From Mucilaginibacter achroorhodeus (GTDB lineage: Bacteria > Bacteroidota > Bacteroidia > Sphingobacteriales > Sphingobacteriaceae), in contig NZ_VOEI01000008.1 of the NCBI RefSeq assembly GCF_007846095.1, positions 62,001 to 126,000 on the forward strand: 64,000 nt of DNA, read 5' to 3'. Both the position numbers and the translations under genes were made by a program. Positions 9,133 through 17,541 of the stretch are shown piece by piece (position 1 is the first letter of the stretch; the number at the start of each line of letters is the position of its first letter). The notes below the pieces were generated by a model. It saw nothing but the letters and a program-made list of their open reading frames with translations. It was not told where the DNA came from and made no database searches.

Positions 9133-9723
9133 ATGCGCATAAGAGATAATAATAAAGTTGAACTGGTAAAAAAAACCGCGATAGAACTGATCGTAAAAGA
9201 GGGCCTGGAAGGGTTTAGCATGAACAAGCTGGCCCGTGCCTGCAACATATCTGTGGCAACACTTTACATTTATTATAAAGATAGGGACGACTTGATCGTC
9301 AATATAGCTAAGGAAGAAGGCCGGGGCATGAGTGATACCATTACAAAGGACTTTGATGCTTCGATGTCTTTTGAAGAAGGTTTGCGTGTGCAGTGGCGTA
9401 ACAGGTACCAGTACGTTAGAGATAACCCGATGATGAACGGTTTTTTTGAGCAGTTACGGAGCTCGAGCTACCAGCAGGAATTTTTGGAAAGCTTTCTTGC
9501 AGATTTTAAACTGGCCATGGGATCGTTTATGAACAACGCTGTTGCACGCGGCGAACTGCAAGAAATGCCTTTTGAAACCTATTGGTCTATAGCTTACGGC
9601 CCGCTGTACTCGCTCATCCGCTTTGACCAGGAAGGCAAGAGCATGGGTGGCCGTCCCTTTAAAATGACGGATGAGATCTTATGGACAACGTTTGACCTGG
9701 TAATAAAGGCATTTAAGAAATAA
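9133..9723 (+). CDS. TetR/AcrR family transcriptional regulator
   Basis: 196 residues. The N-terminal three-helix HTH domain is plain (KTAIELIVKEGLEGFSM, then ACNISVATLYIYYKDRDDL at about 38-56), followed by an all-helical ligand domain of normal size. It heads a three-gene operon (11 and 5 bases between genes) ending in an MFS exporter, so it most likely represses the exporter until a toxic ligand binds. A 20-bp palindrome on its promoter is the probable operator. The ligand is unknown. Confidence 0.9.
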   Translation: MRIRDNNKVELVKKTAIELIVKEGLEGFSMNKLARACNISVATLYIYYKDRDDLIVNIAKEEGRGMSDTITKDFDASMSFEEGLRVQWRNRYQYVRDNPMMNGFFEQLRSSSYQQEFLESFLADFKLAMGSFMNNAVARGELQEMPFETYWSIAYGPLYSLIRFDQEGKSMGGRPFKMTDEILWTTFDLVIKAFKK

Positions 9724-9734
9724 CATCAAAACTT

Positions 9735-9959
9735 ATGGAAGGCTTTGAACATATATTACTTTTTAAAACCAACATCAACTGTGATAGCGATAAACAGTTG
9801 CTGCACACCCTGCTGGACAATGACCATGCTGTAGAAAGTTGGAGTATAGATATGGAAGATGAAGACTGCGTGTTACGTATCATATCACCAACCATCGGCC
9901 ATCGCCAAATTATTCAGTTATTAAACAAACACGGCCACCAGTGCTGTGAACTAACCTAA
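9735..9959 (+). CDS. Small conserved-looking protein between TetR and MFS (74 aa)
   Basis: This 74-residue frame starts at ATG 9735, 11 bases after tetR, and ends 5 bases before the MFS ATG, so it is well packed in the operon and unlikely to be chance. Its alternation of strands and helices (HILLFKTNI, then KQLLHTLLDN, SWSIDMEDEDCVLRI, IIQLLNKHGHQC) resembles a beta-alpha-beta-beta-alpha-beta ferredoxin-like fold like that of heavy-metal chaperones, but the metal-binding CxxC is absent. It may bind a small ligand or partner protein; no function can be assigned. Confidence 0.68.
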   Translation: MEGFEHILLFKTNINCDSDKQLLHTLLDNDHAVESWSIDMEDEDCVLRIISPTIGHRQIIQLLNKHGHQCCELT

Positions 9960-9964
9960 ACAAA

Positions 9965-11245
9965 ATGAGATCAGAACAATCGGTTCCCCTATCGGGATAC
10001 CAAAAATTTGTAATATTCATCCTGGCTATCACCCAGTTTACCGTAATACTTGATTTTATGGTAATGTCGCCTCTTGGCGATATGCTGATGAAAGCACTTT
10101 CGCTTAAACCATCTGCCTTTGGGGTAGCTGTATCCGGTTATGCCATAAGCGCAGGCATCAGCGGCCTGCTAACCGCAGCATTCGCCGATAAATTTGACCG
10201 CAAAAAGCTGCTGCTTTTCTTTTATTGCGGCTTTATTGTAGGCACTATATTTTGCGGCCTCGCACATAGCTATGCGGCATTGGTGGCTGCACGTATTGTT
10301 ACCGGTTTATTCGGCGGCGTTATCGGATCAATATCAATGGCTATTATTACCGATGTATTTCCGTTAGAGAAACGCGGCCAGGTAATGAGCTTTATACAAA
10401 TGGGCTTTGGCGCCAGCCAGGTGTTGGGTGTACCTATCGGGATATACATAGCAACGCTTTGGCAATGGGAAGCGCCGTTTTGGATGGTTGCCGGCTTAAG
10501 TATCTTAATCGCGATAACTATTGCCATGTATCTTAAACCACTTACCGCACACCTTGCGCTGCAAAAGGGTACATCGGCATTTGCGCACCTGGGTAAAACA
10601 CTATCAAACAGCAACTACCGTATAGCATTTACATCAACTGCGTTACTATCTATAGGTGGTTTTATGATGATGCCGTTCGGCAGCACCTTTGCCGTTAATA
10701 ACCTCGGCGTAAACTATAACCAGCTAACCATGCTGCTAATGGTATCAGGCATCAGCTCACTGGTAGTAATGCCGTTTGTAGGTAAGCTGAGCGATAAAAT
10801 AGATAAGTTTAAAATATTTGTTGCAGCCTCTGTGTGGATGATGATAACCTGCGTGCTGTACACCAATTTGGGCGTAACACCTTTACCGCTAATAATGGTA
10901 TTCAACATTATGATGATGATAGGTGTAATGAGCAGGATGATCCCATCATCGGCTCTTACAAGTGCCATACCTGATGCCGCCGACCGCGGGGCTTTCATGA
11001 GCATTAACTCATCGTTACAGCAAATTGCAGGCGGTATTGCGGCCATAGCTGCGGGTAAAATAGTTACCCAGGCAGCCAAAGGCGCACCGTTACAGCATTA
11101 CAATATCGTAGGCTATGTAATTGTAGTAATTTCTATTATCAGTATAGGTTTAATGTGGCGGGTTGATAAAATGACCAAAAGAAAAATGGAAGGTAGCAAG
11201 CCTAATGCTATACCCGAAGATGCCTTTTTGCCGGAAGGGGCTTAA
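9965..11245 (+). CDS. MFS transporter, drug-efflux type
   Basis: 426 residues with 12 predicted helices. Motif A appears as LTAAFADKFDRKKLLLFF after helix 2, and helix 5 carries the exporter-type glycine/proline motif (GFGASQVLGVPIGIYIATLW). This is the AraJ/YdhP-like group of proton-driven exporters in the inner membrane. It is the last gene of the TetR operon (5 bases after the small protein) and is presumably induced when the repressor binds its ligand. The substrate is unknown. Confidence 0.88.
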   Translation: MRSEQSVPLSGYQKFVIFILAITQFTVILDFMVMSPLGDMLMKALSLKPSAFGVAVSGYAISAGISGLLTAAFADKFDRKKLLLFFYCGFIVGTIFCGLAHSYAALVAARIVTGLFGGVIGSISMAIITDVFPLEKRGQVMSFIQMGFGASQVLGVPIGIYIATLWQWEAPFWMVAGLSILIAITIAMYLKPLTAHLALQKGTSAFAHLGKTLSNSNYRIAFTSTALLSIGGFMMMPFGSTFAVNNLGVNYNQLTMLLMVSGISSLVVMPFVGKLSDKIDKFKIFVAASVWMMITCVLYTNLGVTPLPLIMVFNIMMMIGVMSRMIPSSALTSAIPDAADRGAFMSINSSLQQIAGGIAAIAAGKIVTQAAKGAPLQHYNIVGYVIVVISIISIGLMWRVDKMTKRKMEGSKPNAIPEDAFLPEGA

Positions 11246-11264
11246 CTTAAAAGGCTTTTAAAAT

Positions 11265-11299
11265 TTAACATCTGTTTTATATAATAAAACAGATGTTAA
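11265..11299. terminator. Perfect 16-bp hairpin between convergent genes
   Basis: Bases 11265-11280 pair perfectly with 11284-11299 around a 3-base loop. The stem is AT-rich and lies between the MFS gene (plus) and the serine hydrolase (minus), so it probably ends transcription from both sides, although no long T-run follows. Confidence 0.6.
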
Positions 11300-11345
11300 T
11301 CCTTGTTATGCTGTTGCTATCCGCACTTCTCTATTAATAATCAGC

Positions 11346-12476
11346 TTAGGGCTTGATTATGTTGTCGGCCAAATTGATCAAGGCGCCTTGCGCGGCTGGG
11401 TCTGCCTCATTGGTAAGCAATACTATCCCAGTCTTCTTATCCGGGTAGAAAACGATGTAACTGCTAAAGCCTAAACTTCCGCCAGTATGAGAAAACTTGC
11501 GTGTGCCTTTGTCCGTCATATTCACTTTCCAATTTAATGCGATAGCGCCTTTATCCGGCGTTCCGTTAGTCGGCTGATGGCTAAGCAACACATCAGGATT
11601 TTTTTCATCCATTTGGTATGCCATATATTTTAACATATCATTAGCGGTTGAAGCAAGGCTTGCCGCCACCCGCAGATCGTCCCAAACAACAAATGGCATA
11701 ATTCTTCCCTTACCGTCATACCCTGTTGCCAGGTTGGCCGGAAGTCTGCCTTCAGACAAAAAAGTACTGTTTTTCATCTTTAGTGGCTTTGCAAAGTACT
11801 GCTCAAACAATTTATCTATAGGGGCACCATACACACGTTCCATGATATACCCCAGTAACTGCGCTGCGGTATTACAATGCCTTGTGACCGCGCCGGGGAC
11901 GGTGTCCAGTTTTACGCTATGGAGATCGCGGTAAAGCTGTGCACGGCTGTACTTCTTATGTATAGCATCCAGGATATCCGCAATAGAATCCGGGTTGGCC
12001 TTACTGAAAAGGTCTCTGTTATCGGGCATCCAATTGGGCAAGCCAGAGGTAAGATTAGCTAAATTAACCAGTTTAATGGGTATACCATTGTATGCTAAGT
12101 TGGGATATTTTCCGTCTAAATACAGCCTGATATCATCGTTAAGATTTACCTTTTTATCTATAACTGCTTTTGCAAGCAAAGCCGAGCTGAATGTTTTAGT
12201 TATAGAGGCCAATTCATAAACTGAATTACCGGTTGGGAGTTGCTTTTTCCCTTTTACCGTTGTACCATAATTGTAAATAAGGGAGCTGCCATCTTTGATG
12301 ATCCCAATGGAAATACCAACTCGTGGGCCAGCATTCATAAACGCCGAAACAAAGTTATCAACCACCGAGTCGAACTTGGTAGTCATTTTATTATCGGTCA
12401 GTTTTTCTTTGGCATTTTGGGCACTACAGGTAAATCCGAATAATACCGTAAATAATACAATGGCAACTTTTTTCAT
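11346..12476 (-). CDS. Secreted class-C beta-lactamase-like serine hydrolase with altered YxN motif
   Basis: 376 residues with an N-terminal signal peptide (to about residue 19, ending CSA). The penicillin-binding fold is recognised from the nucleophile motif SITK (in ELASITKTFSSALLAK), the helix segment AAQLLGYIMERVYG, and the third motif HTGGSLGFSS. The second motif, normally Tyr-x-Asn, reads HCN here (TRHCNTAAQLLG), so the usual catalytic tyrosine is a histidine; the bases at 11870-11890 support this directly. Activity may be changed or the protein may be a binder. It is convergent with the MFS gene and divergent from the prolyl oligopeptidase gene. Substrate is unknown; a resistance role should not be assumed. 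Confidence 0.85.
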   Translation of the reverse strand: MKKVAIVLFTVLFGFTCSAQNAKEKLTDNKMTTKFDSVVDNFVSAFMNAGPRVGISIGIIKDGSSLIYNYGTTVKGKKQLPTGNSVYELASITKTFSSALLAKAVIDKKVNLNDDIRLYLDGKYPNLAYNGIPIKLVNLANLTSGLPNWMPDNRDLFSKANPDSIADILDAIHKKYSRAQLYRDLHSVKLDTVPGAVTRHCNTAAQLLGYIMERVYGAPIDKLFEQYFAKPLKMKNSTFLSEGRLPANLATGYDGKGRIMPFVVWDDLRVAASLASTANDMLKYMAYQMDEKNPDVLLSHQPTNGTPDKGAIALNWKVNMTDKGTRKFSHTGGSLGFSSYIVFYPDKKTGIVLLTNEADPAAQGALINLADNIIKP

Positions 12477-12650
12477 ACTGCGTAGGTTTGTTTAGTAGAT
12501 GATAGAAAGGCGGTAAAGGTTGCGCTGTTTATGAAATATAGTTTTGTAGATGAACATCCTTGGGGTTTTATATCTTATCAATAATGGGCTGCTGTTGCCA
12601 CCAACAACTTCTTTGTATATATTTAGCTCATTATCCTTATCGATATCGCA

Positions 12651-14723
12651 ATGAAAAAAGGCCTGCTACTCACCCTAATTACTACCGTCGCTATGGCTGC
12701 ACAAGCTCAAGTAAAATTCGATCCGCCAAAAACAAAAGCCAAACCCGTTGTTGATACCCTGCATGGGGTCCAGCTTACCGATTACTATCGTTGGCTGGAG
12801 GATAAGAAAGACCCTGACGTAATTGAGTGGACCAAAAAGCAGCACGACTATGGTGTCGAGTATCTGAACAAGACCCAAAAAACACACCCTGACCTTAAAG
12901 CCGGCATCTCGGCATACCTGAACATGGATTACGAAGGTCCGTTAAACAACGTAGGCAAACGAGTTTTCCAAACGGTGAAAAAGAAAGGCGATAAGCAATA
13001 TAAAACCTACACCATTATTGATGGTAAAAAGATATTGATATGGGACCCGGTAACGCTCGACCCTGATGGAAAGATATCTACCAGTGGCATTTCTTACACC
13101 TACGATGGCGAACGCGCTGCTATAAGCGCCCAAAAAAGCGGTGCCGAGGTAAACACTGTTTATTTTATTGATACCCGCACCGGCAAACAGATCCACGAAC
13201 CATTGACCGGCACCAGCGGTTTTCAATGGTGTAAAGATCAGCAGCATGCCTACGTAACCTTGCGCACGCAGGAGGATGTGGATAAGCAGCGCCCGCTTAA
13301 AACTTACTATATAAAGGTTGGCGACCCTATTGAAAAGGCAACATTTGTAGGCACAACGGCCGATGCCAAGAACAGCTTCTTTATTTATGATAACCGTTAC
13401 AGTGATGTTACCTTTAGCGGCGAGGGCGATTTTTACTCAAACAGTTTAAAGATGCGCCCAACCGGCAGCCTCAAAGATGGCAAGCTGATCTACAACAGTA
13501 AAAAATTCCAGGCCTACCCGGAAGCCATTGGCGATAAGCTTTACATCAAAACCAACGATAATGCGCCAAACAGCCGCTTAATGGTAGCTGATAAGCTTCA
13601 TCCTGATTATAAGAACTGGAAAGTGCTTATCCCGGAGAGCAGCACCGTAATGGAAGATTTTGTGGTAACCAAAGGCAATAACATTATTGTACAGGATAAG
13701 AAGGACATACAAAGCCGCCTTACCATTTACGACATTAAAGGAAAGAAGCTTCGCCCGGTACCATTGCCGGAGGAAGGCAGCATTGGCAGCATGAGTTACG
13801 ACCGTGAAGAGGATAAGCTTTACATTTCGCTGGTTACCTTCACCTCTACCCCAAAAACCTACGTCTGTTCGCCAAAGGATTATAAGTGGAAGCTGTTTTA
13901 CCAGCGCCAACTACCGGTTGACATGAGCGATATTACCGGCGAGATCAAATTCTACACCTCTAAAGATGGCAGCCGTGTGCCGGTATTTGTGGTGCATCGT
14001 AAGGACATCAAGATGGACGGCAAAAACCCGGTGTTGTTGACAGCCTATGGTGGTTTCCAGTCGGGCATTAAGCCGGGGTATTATGGTTTTTATGCGCCGT
14101 TCATCAAAGCCGGTGGTATAGTTGTTCAGCCGGGCATCCGTGGCGGCGACGAGTTTGGCGAAAAATGGCACCTGGATGGGATGCTGGCCAAAAAGCAAAA
14201 CAGCTTTGACGATTTCTACGCCTGCGCAGAGTGGCTGATAAAAGAGAAGTACACTACTGAAAGTAAGATTGTAGCCCTTGGTGGCAGCAACGGCGGCTTA
14301 TTAATGGGGGCAGCAGCAACCCAGCGCCCCGACCTGTTTAAAGCTATTGTATGTGAAGTACCATTGCTGGATATGCTGCGTTACCACAAATTCCTGATAG
14401 CACGCTATTGGATACCCGAGTATGGTTCATCAGAAGATCCAGAGCAGTTCCGCTGGTTGCTGCGTTACTCACCTTACCAAAACATCCGCATGGGTGTAAA
14501 CGTGCCACCGACGCTGGTAACCGCCGGTGCCAACGATACCCGTGTTGACCCGATGAACGCCAAAAAGTTTGTAGCGGCGTTGCAGAACAACCCCGGCCAA
14601 ACCAGCCCTATCATCCTCCACATGGATTTTGACAGCGGCCACGGCAGCGGCCAAAGCACCCAGCAATCCATAGATAACTGGACGTTTATTTTTGAGTATG
14701 TGATGAACCAGTTGGGGATGTAA
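12651..14723 (+). CDS. Prolyl oligopeptidase family serine peptidase (S9A)
   Basis: 690 residues with a signal peptide (about 1-20, ending AQAQ). An N-terminal YxRWLEDK segment typical of S9A is followed by a beta-propeller (about 80-420) and a C-terminal alpha/beta hydrolase domain. The triad is visible: Ser in GGSNGGLLMG, Asp in NDTRVDP, His in DSGHGSG. These enzymes cut short proline-containing peptides; the signal peptide places this one in the periplasm. Start ATG 12651 gives a normal signal peptide. No gene is closely linked. Confidence 0.95.
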   Translation: MKKGLLLTLITTVAMAAQAQVKFDPPKTKAKPVVDTLHGVQLTDYYRWLEDKKDPDVIEWTKKQHDYGVEYLNKTQKTHPDLKAGISAYLNMDYEGPLNNVGKRVFQTVKKKGDKQYKTYTIIDGKKILIWDPVTLDPDGKISTSGISYTYDGERAAISAQKSGAEVNTVYFIDTRTGKQIHEPLTGTSGFQWCKDQQHAYVTLRTQEDVDKQRPLKTYYIKVGDPIEKATFVGTTADAKNSFFIYDNRYSDVTFSGEGDFYSNSLKMRPTGSLKDGKLIYNSKKFQAYPEAIGDKLYIKTNDNAPNSRLMVADKLHPDYKNWKVLIPESSTVMEDFVVTKGNNIIVQDKKDIQSRLTIYDIKGKKLRPVPLPEEGSIGSMSYDREEDKLYISLVTFTSTPKTYVCSPKDYKWKLFYQRQLPVDMSDITGEIKFYTSKDGSRVPVFVVHRKDIKMDGKNPVLLTAYGGFQSGIKPGYYGFYAPFIKAGGIVVQPGIRGGDEFGEKWHLDGMLAKKQNSFDDFYACAEWLIKEKYTTESKIVALGGSNGGLLMGAAATQRPDLFKAIVCEVPLLDMLRYHKFLIARYWIPEYGSSEDPEQFRWLLRYSPYQNIRMGVNVPPTLVTAGANDTRVDPMNAKKFVAALQNNPGQTSPIILHMDFDSGHGSGQSTQQSIDNWTFIFEYVMNQLGM

Positions 14724-14730
14724 GAAACGG

Positions 14731-14817
14731 TGTCATTGCGAGGAGCGTAGCGACGCGGCAATCTCATCGCGTTTGCTTACAAGCGACGAGATTGCCACGC
14801 TATCGCTCGCAATGACA
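14731..14817. repeat. REP-like inverted repeat, copy 1
   Basis: An 87-base imperfect palindrome. The left end TGTCATTGCGAG and the core GCGGCAATCTC are answered by the reverse complements on the right. Copies 2 (33731-33817, same length) and 3 (48764-48847) share the ends and core, so this is a dispersed family. It lies just after the oligopeptidase stop. Confidence 0.85.
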
Positions 14818-14855
14818 TATTTATATAACGGCTTTATATTGTTCCACACCTCACT

Positions 14856-14878
14856 GGTCGAAGTTTCTAACTTCGACC
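14856..14878. repeat. 10-bp stem inverted repeat
   Basis: GGTCGAAGTT and its exact complement flank a 3-base loop. It sits in the 256-base gap between the oligopeptidase and the PfkB gene, next to a GCCGAAATAAATTGGGC word (14942-14958) that recurs in altered form near 52910. Confidence 0.6.
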
Positions 14879-14979
14879 TAAAATGACGTAAACTTCCAGC
14901 TTACGCAAGCGGAGTGCCTATGCAAGACTCAACATGTGGGATGCCGAAATAAATTGGGCATTACGTTTTATAACAGATA

Positions 14980-15849
14980 CTACCTGTTCATCATCGCCAG
15001 AACATCTTCCTCGGTCCCCTCAAAAGGCCCGGAGGTTTCTATTTTCAATCCTGCCATGGCGGCGGCAAATTCGCCTGCTTGTTGTATATAGATGCCTTTA
15101 ACGCGTTTGTAGAGGTAGCCGGCCATGTATGTATCGCCGCAACCGGTAGCATCCACTACTTCGGTAGGCTTGTAGGCCGGTATGGTGTAAAAAATATTGT
15201 CGTTAAGGATAACGGAGCCCATGCTGCCCAGCGTTACCACTACTTCTTTAACGCCCCATTCTGCTAATACTTTAGCACCTTCTTTAATATCGCTGAGGCC
15301 GGTAAGTACTTCCAGTTCGTGTTCGTTTACTTTCAGTATGTCTACATATTGCAGGGCTTCGCGTTTGTCGGCCCAGTCAATGGCATGTACCTGTTGGTCC
15401 ACCACCTCGCGCAGGTAACCCTGGGCATCAACAGAAACATTACCTCGCTGAAATAATGACTTGATAAAGTCGGTCGACATATCATCTGCCAGCAGCGCGC
15501 CCAAATGGAAGATCACGGCTTCGGTATCCTGCAGGTCTTGGCTGGTGAACGCATCTGCCTTTTGCAAAACACGCTGCGTACGGTTATCCTGATTATCGCC
15601 ATAGATATTCTCAAAATAAACACTATGCGCGCTCGGAACAGCTTTTACCTCGATGCCCTTATCAGTAAGCTTTTTTACGCTTGGCAATTCGCTTTCGGCA
15701 ACGGCGGTAACCAGTTTGTATTTCACATCCATGTTGCGGATGGCATTCGAGAAATAAAAAGCAGTACCACCGGCCATGTGCTTCTCGGCCCTGGGGGTAA
15801 CAACTTTATCGAGGGTGATATGCCCAATACAACAGATATCGTACAACAT
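14980..15849 (-). CDS. PfkB family carbohydrate kinase
   Basis: 289 residues of the ribokinase/PfkB superfamily. The N-terminal GHITLDKV segment and the double-glycine GGTAFYFSNA are the first signature; the C-terminal ATP-binding/catalytic signature is VDATGCGDTYMAGYL, with the Asp of GCGD as catalytic base. The protein would phosphorylate a sugar or nucleoside in the cytosol. It is a shorter member without an obvious substrate lid. It is monocistronic, with ahpC starting divergently 240 bases away. The substrate cannot be inferred from context. Confidence 0.88.
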   Translation of the reverse strand: MLYDICCIGHITLDKVVTPRAEKHMAGGTAFYFSNAIRNMDVKYKLVTAVAESELPSVKKLTDKGIEVKAVPSAHSVYFENIYGDNQDNRTQRVLQKADAFTSQDLQDTEAVIFHLGALLADDMSTDFIKSLFQRGNVSVDAQGYLREVVDQQVHAIDWADKREALQYVDILKVNEHELEVLTGLSDIKEGAKVLAEWGVKEVVVTLGSMGSVILNDNIFYTIPAYKPTEVVDATGCGDTYMAGYLYKRVKGIYIQQAGEFAAAMAGLKIETSGPFEGTEEDVLAMMNR

Positions 15850-16053
15850 TAAAAGGATATGAATTAAATGTTACGCGGGGATACAAATGTAGCATTAAGT
15901 AGAATATTTACAATTGGTGTTTTAAACCTGCAATAAATATTGACAAAAAGCTACCAGTAAACCATAAACCTTTACAATACAAACAGTTAATATTTATAGA
16001 AAATCTTTATATCGCATAGATATTTCCAATGCGTACCCAACAGCTCAAAAACG

Positions 16054-16061
16054 TATCTTTG
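16054..16061 (+). promoter_or_regulatory. -7 promoter element of ahpC
   Basis: TATCTTTG matches TAnnTTTG and lies 28 bases before the ahpC ATG. No good -33 TTTG is seen at the standard distance. Confidence 0.45.
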
Positions 16062-16089
16062 TTGCAGTAATTTTAATAATACATCCATT

Positions 16090-16635
16090 ATGTTAACGAT
16101 AGGACAAAAATTTCCCGCTTTTAGTAAAACTGCCGTTGTTTCTTTAGAGAAAGGTAAAGAGTTTGAAACCATTACATCAGACTACCTTACTAATGATGAT
16201 AACGTTTGGACAGTAATGTTCTGGTGGCCAAAAGATTTCACTTTTGTTTGCCCTACAGAGATTGCTGAGTTCAACAAAAACTTCGGCGAGTTCCGCGACC
16301 GTGAGACCCGTTTGATCGGCGCTTCTACCGACAGCGAGTTTGTTCATGCTGCCTGGAGAACCCACCACGATGATCTTCGCGACCTTAAATTCCCGATGCT
16401 TGCCGATACTTCAAAATCATTGGCAGAAGACCTGGGTATTTTAGAGCCAAACGAAAAGATCGCTTACCGAGCTACTTTCATCATCGACCCACAAGGCATT
16501 ATCCGTTGGGTATCAGTTAACGACCTTAATGTTGGCCGTAACGTTAAAGAAGTATTACGCGTGTTAGACGGTTTGCAAACAGACGAGCTTTGCCCTTGCA
16601 ACTGGGAAAAAGGCCAGGAAACTTTAACTGCATAA
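16090..16635 (+). CDS. ahpC: Peroxiredoxin AhpC, mycobacterial type
   Basis: 181 residues. The peroxidatic cysteine is C54 in FVCPTEI, preceded by the WWPKDFTF segment. The C-terminus carries two further cysteines, C168 and C170, in ELCPCNWEKG. This LCxCNW ending is the pattern of the Mycobacterium AhpC, which uses both C-terminal cysteines and is reduced by AhpD rather than AhpF. The next gene encodes an AhpD-like protein, which fits. Role: reduction of hydrogen peroxide and organic peroxides in the cytosol. A TATCTTTG promoter box precedes it; no OxyR site was recognised. Confidence 0.93.
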   Translation: MLTIGQKFPAFSKTAVVSLEKGKEFETITSDYLTNDDNVWTVMFWWPKDFTFVCPTEIAEFNKNFGEFRDRETRLIGASTDSEFVHAAWRTHHDDLRDLKFPMLADTSKSLAEDLGILEPNEKIAYRATFIIDPQGIIRWVSVNDLNVGRNVKEVLRVLDGLQTDELCPCNWEKGQETLTA

Positions 16636-16655
16636 TTATATAAATAAGTAATTAT

Positions 16656-16740
16656 CTGATGTGCAAATTTCAGATGTGCAGATGTGCAAATTAGTACCAT
16701 CTATGCATCCGGATTTTGCACATTTTTATATCTACACACC
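16656..16740. repeat. Self-complementary word repeat before the ahpD-like gene
   Basis: GATGTGCAAATT occurs at 16658-16669 and 16681-16692 with a partial copy between, and the complement TTTGCACAT at 16715-16723 pairs with 16659-16667. The block ends at the ATG at 16741. Confidence 0.65.
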
Positions 16741-17325
16741 ATGAGCGAAAGCACCGAATTGATACAGGAAATATTAGGCAGCATTGGCCAACCGGCAGAT
16801 TACCGTACAGATGCGCTGCAACTTTTAGAAACAGGCGAAAGCCGTTACCTGCGCGATTTTAAACTTAACTTCAGCAGCACACTTACATCAGAGCACTTAA
16901 GCGCTAAAGAATGCGCCCTGCTTGGTTTAAGCACCGCGGTTAACAACCAGAACAAACCGCTGATACAGTATTATACCACGGTTGCCAAACAAAACGAAGC
17001 TACCGATGCCGAAGTTGCCGAGGCTGTTGGCTGTGCATCGTTACTGGCATCAAACAACATTTTCTACCGTTTCAGGCATTTTACCCAAAAAGAAAAATAT
17101 TCTCAGATACCGGCACGTATCCGCATGCAATTAATGATGAAGCCTGTTACCGGTAAAGAATTTTTTGAGTTGATGAGCCTTGCCATATCTGCAGTAAATG
17201 GCTGCGAGATGTGTGTAAACGCACATGAAGACTCGCTTATAAATTTAGGCACAACCGAAGAACGTATCTTTGATGCCGTAAGAATTGCATCATTGGTAAC
17301 AGCTACGGGGAAAGTAATTTTCTAA
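16741..17325 (+). CDS. AhpD-like carboxymuconolactone decarboxylase family protein
   Basis: 194 residues from ATG 16741; the frame extends upstream to a GTG at 16684, but that part translates a repeat-like spacer, so the ATG is preferred. The C-terminal half has the AhpD active site: AVNGCEMCVNAHED, with C155-x-x-C158 and H162. The N-terminal half contains the matching helical segment ALLGLSTAVNNQ. AhpD reduces AhpC in mycobacteria via this CxxC. Its place 105 bases after an AhpC with the mycobacterial C-terminus supports the same pairing. It probably passes electrons from lipoamide or a similar donor; that donor is inferred. Confidence 0.87.
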   Translation: MSESTELIQEILGSIGQPADYRTDALQLLETGESRYLRDFKLNFSSTLTSEHLSAKECALLGLSTAVNNQNKPLIQYYTTVAKQNEATDAEVAEAVGCASLLASNNIFYRFRHFTQKEKYSQIPARIRMQLMMKPVTGKEFFELMSLAISAVNGCEMCVNAHEDSLINLGTTEERIFDAVRIASLVTATGKVIF

Positions 17326-17379
17326 ATAATAAAAAATGTGCAAAACTATTAGCTGCACTTATTTGGCATTGTCAACAAA

Positions 17380-17401
17380 AAAGGCTTAATTTTAAGCCTT
17401 T
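17380..17401. terminator. Hairpin terminator after ahpD
   Basis: A 9-bp perfect stem (17380-17388 with 17393-17401) with loop ATTT. The T-run is better on the minus strand, so it may act in both directions between the ahpD and emrB ends. Confidence 0.6.
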
Positions 17402-17503
17402 AAGATAGTAATCTCCCAATGTTATACTGCTTTGTAGTAAACTTATAAAGGCAGTAGCCTCAAAGGGTTAATACAAAATTTAATTGTTGATTTTTTGGAA
17501 AAG

Positions 17504-17540
17504 AAGCCGTTCTGTTGAAAAACAGAACGGCTTTGTTTTT
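17504..17540 (-). terminator. Terminator of the efflux operon
   Basis: A 13-bp perfect stem (17504-17516 with 17521-17533) with loop GAAA lies just past the emrB stop and is T-rich on both flanks. It is a probable bidirectional terminator. Confidence 0.82.
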
Positions 17541-17541
17541 A

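Noticed and set aside
11346-12476. Antibiotic-resistance beta-lactamase
   Set aside because: The protein lacks the usual Tyr, has no resistance context, and most members of this fold in Bacteroidota are esterases or peptidases.
12560-12754. 64-codon frame overlapping the oligopeptidase start
   Set aside because: Shadow frame with odd composition across a promoter region and a real signal peptide.
14731-14817. Considered as a terminator of the oligopeptidase gene
   Set aside because: The palindrome recurs elsewhere at equal length in unrelated settings, so repeat is the better call, although it may end transcripts.
16684-16740. N-terminal extension of the ahpD-like frame from GTG 16684
   Set aside because: It translates a word-repeat spacer, and the AhpD family length is met from ATG 16741.
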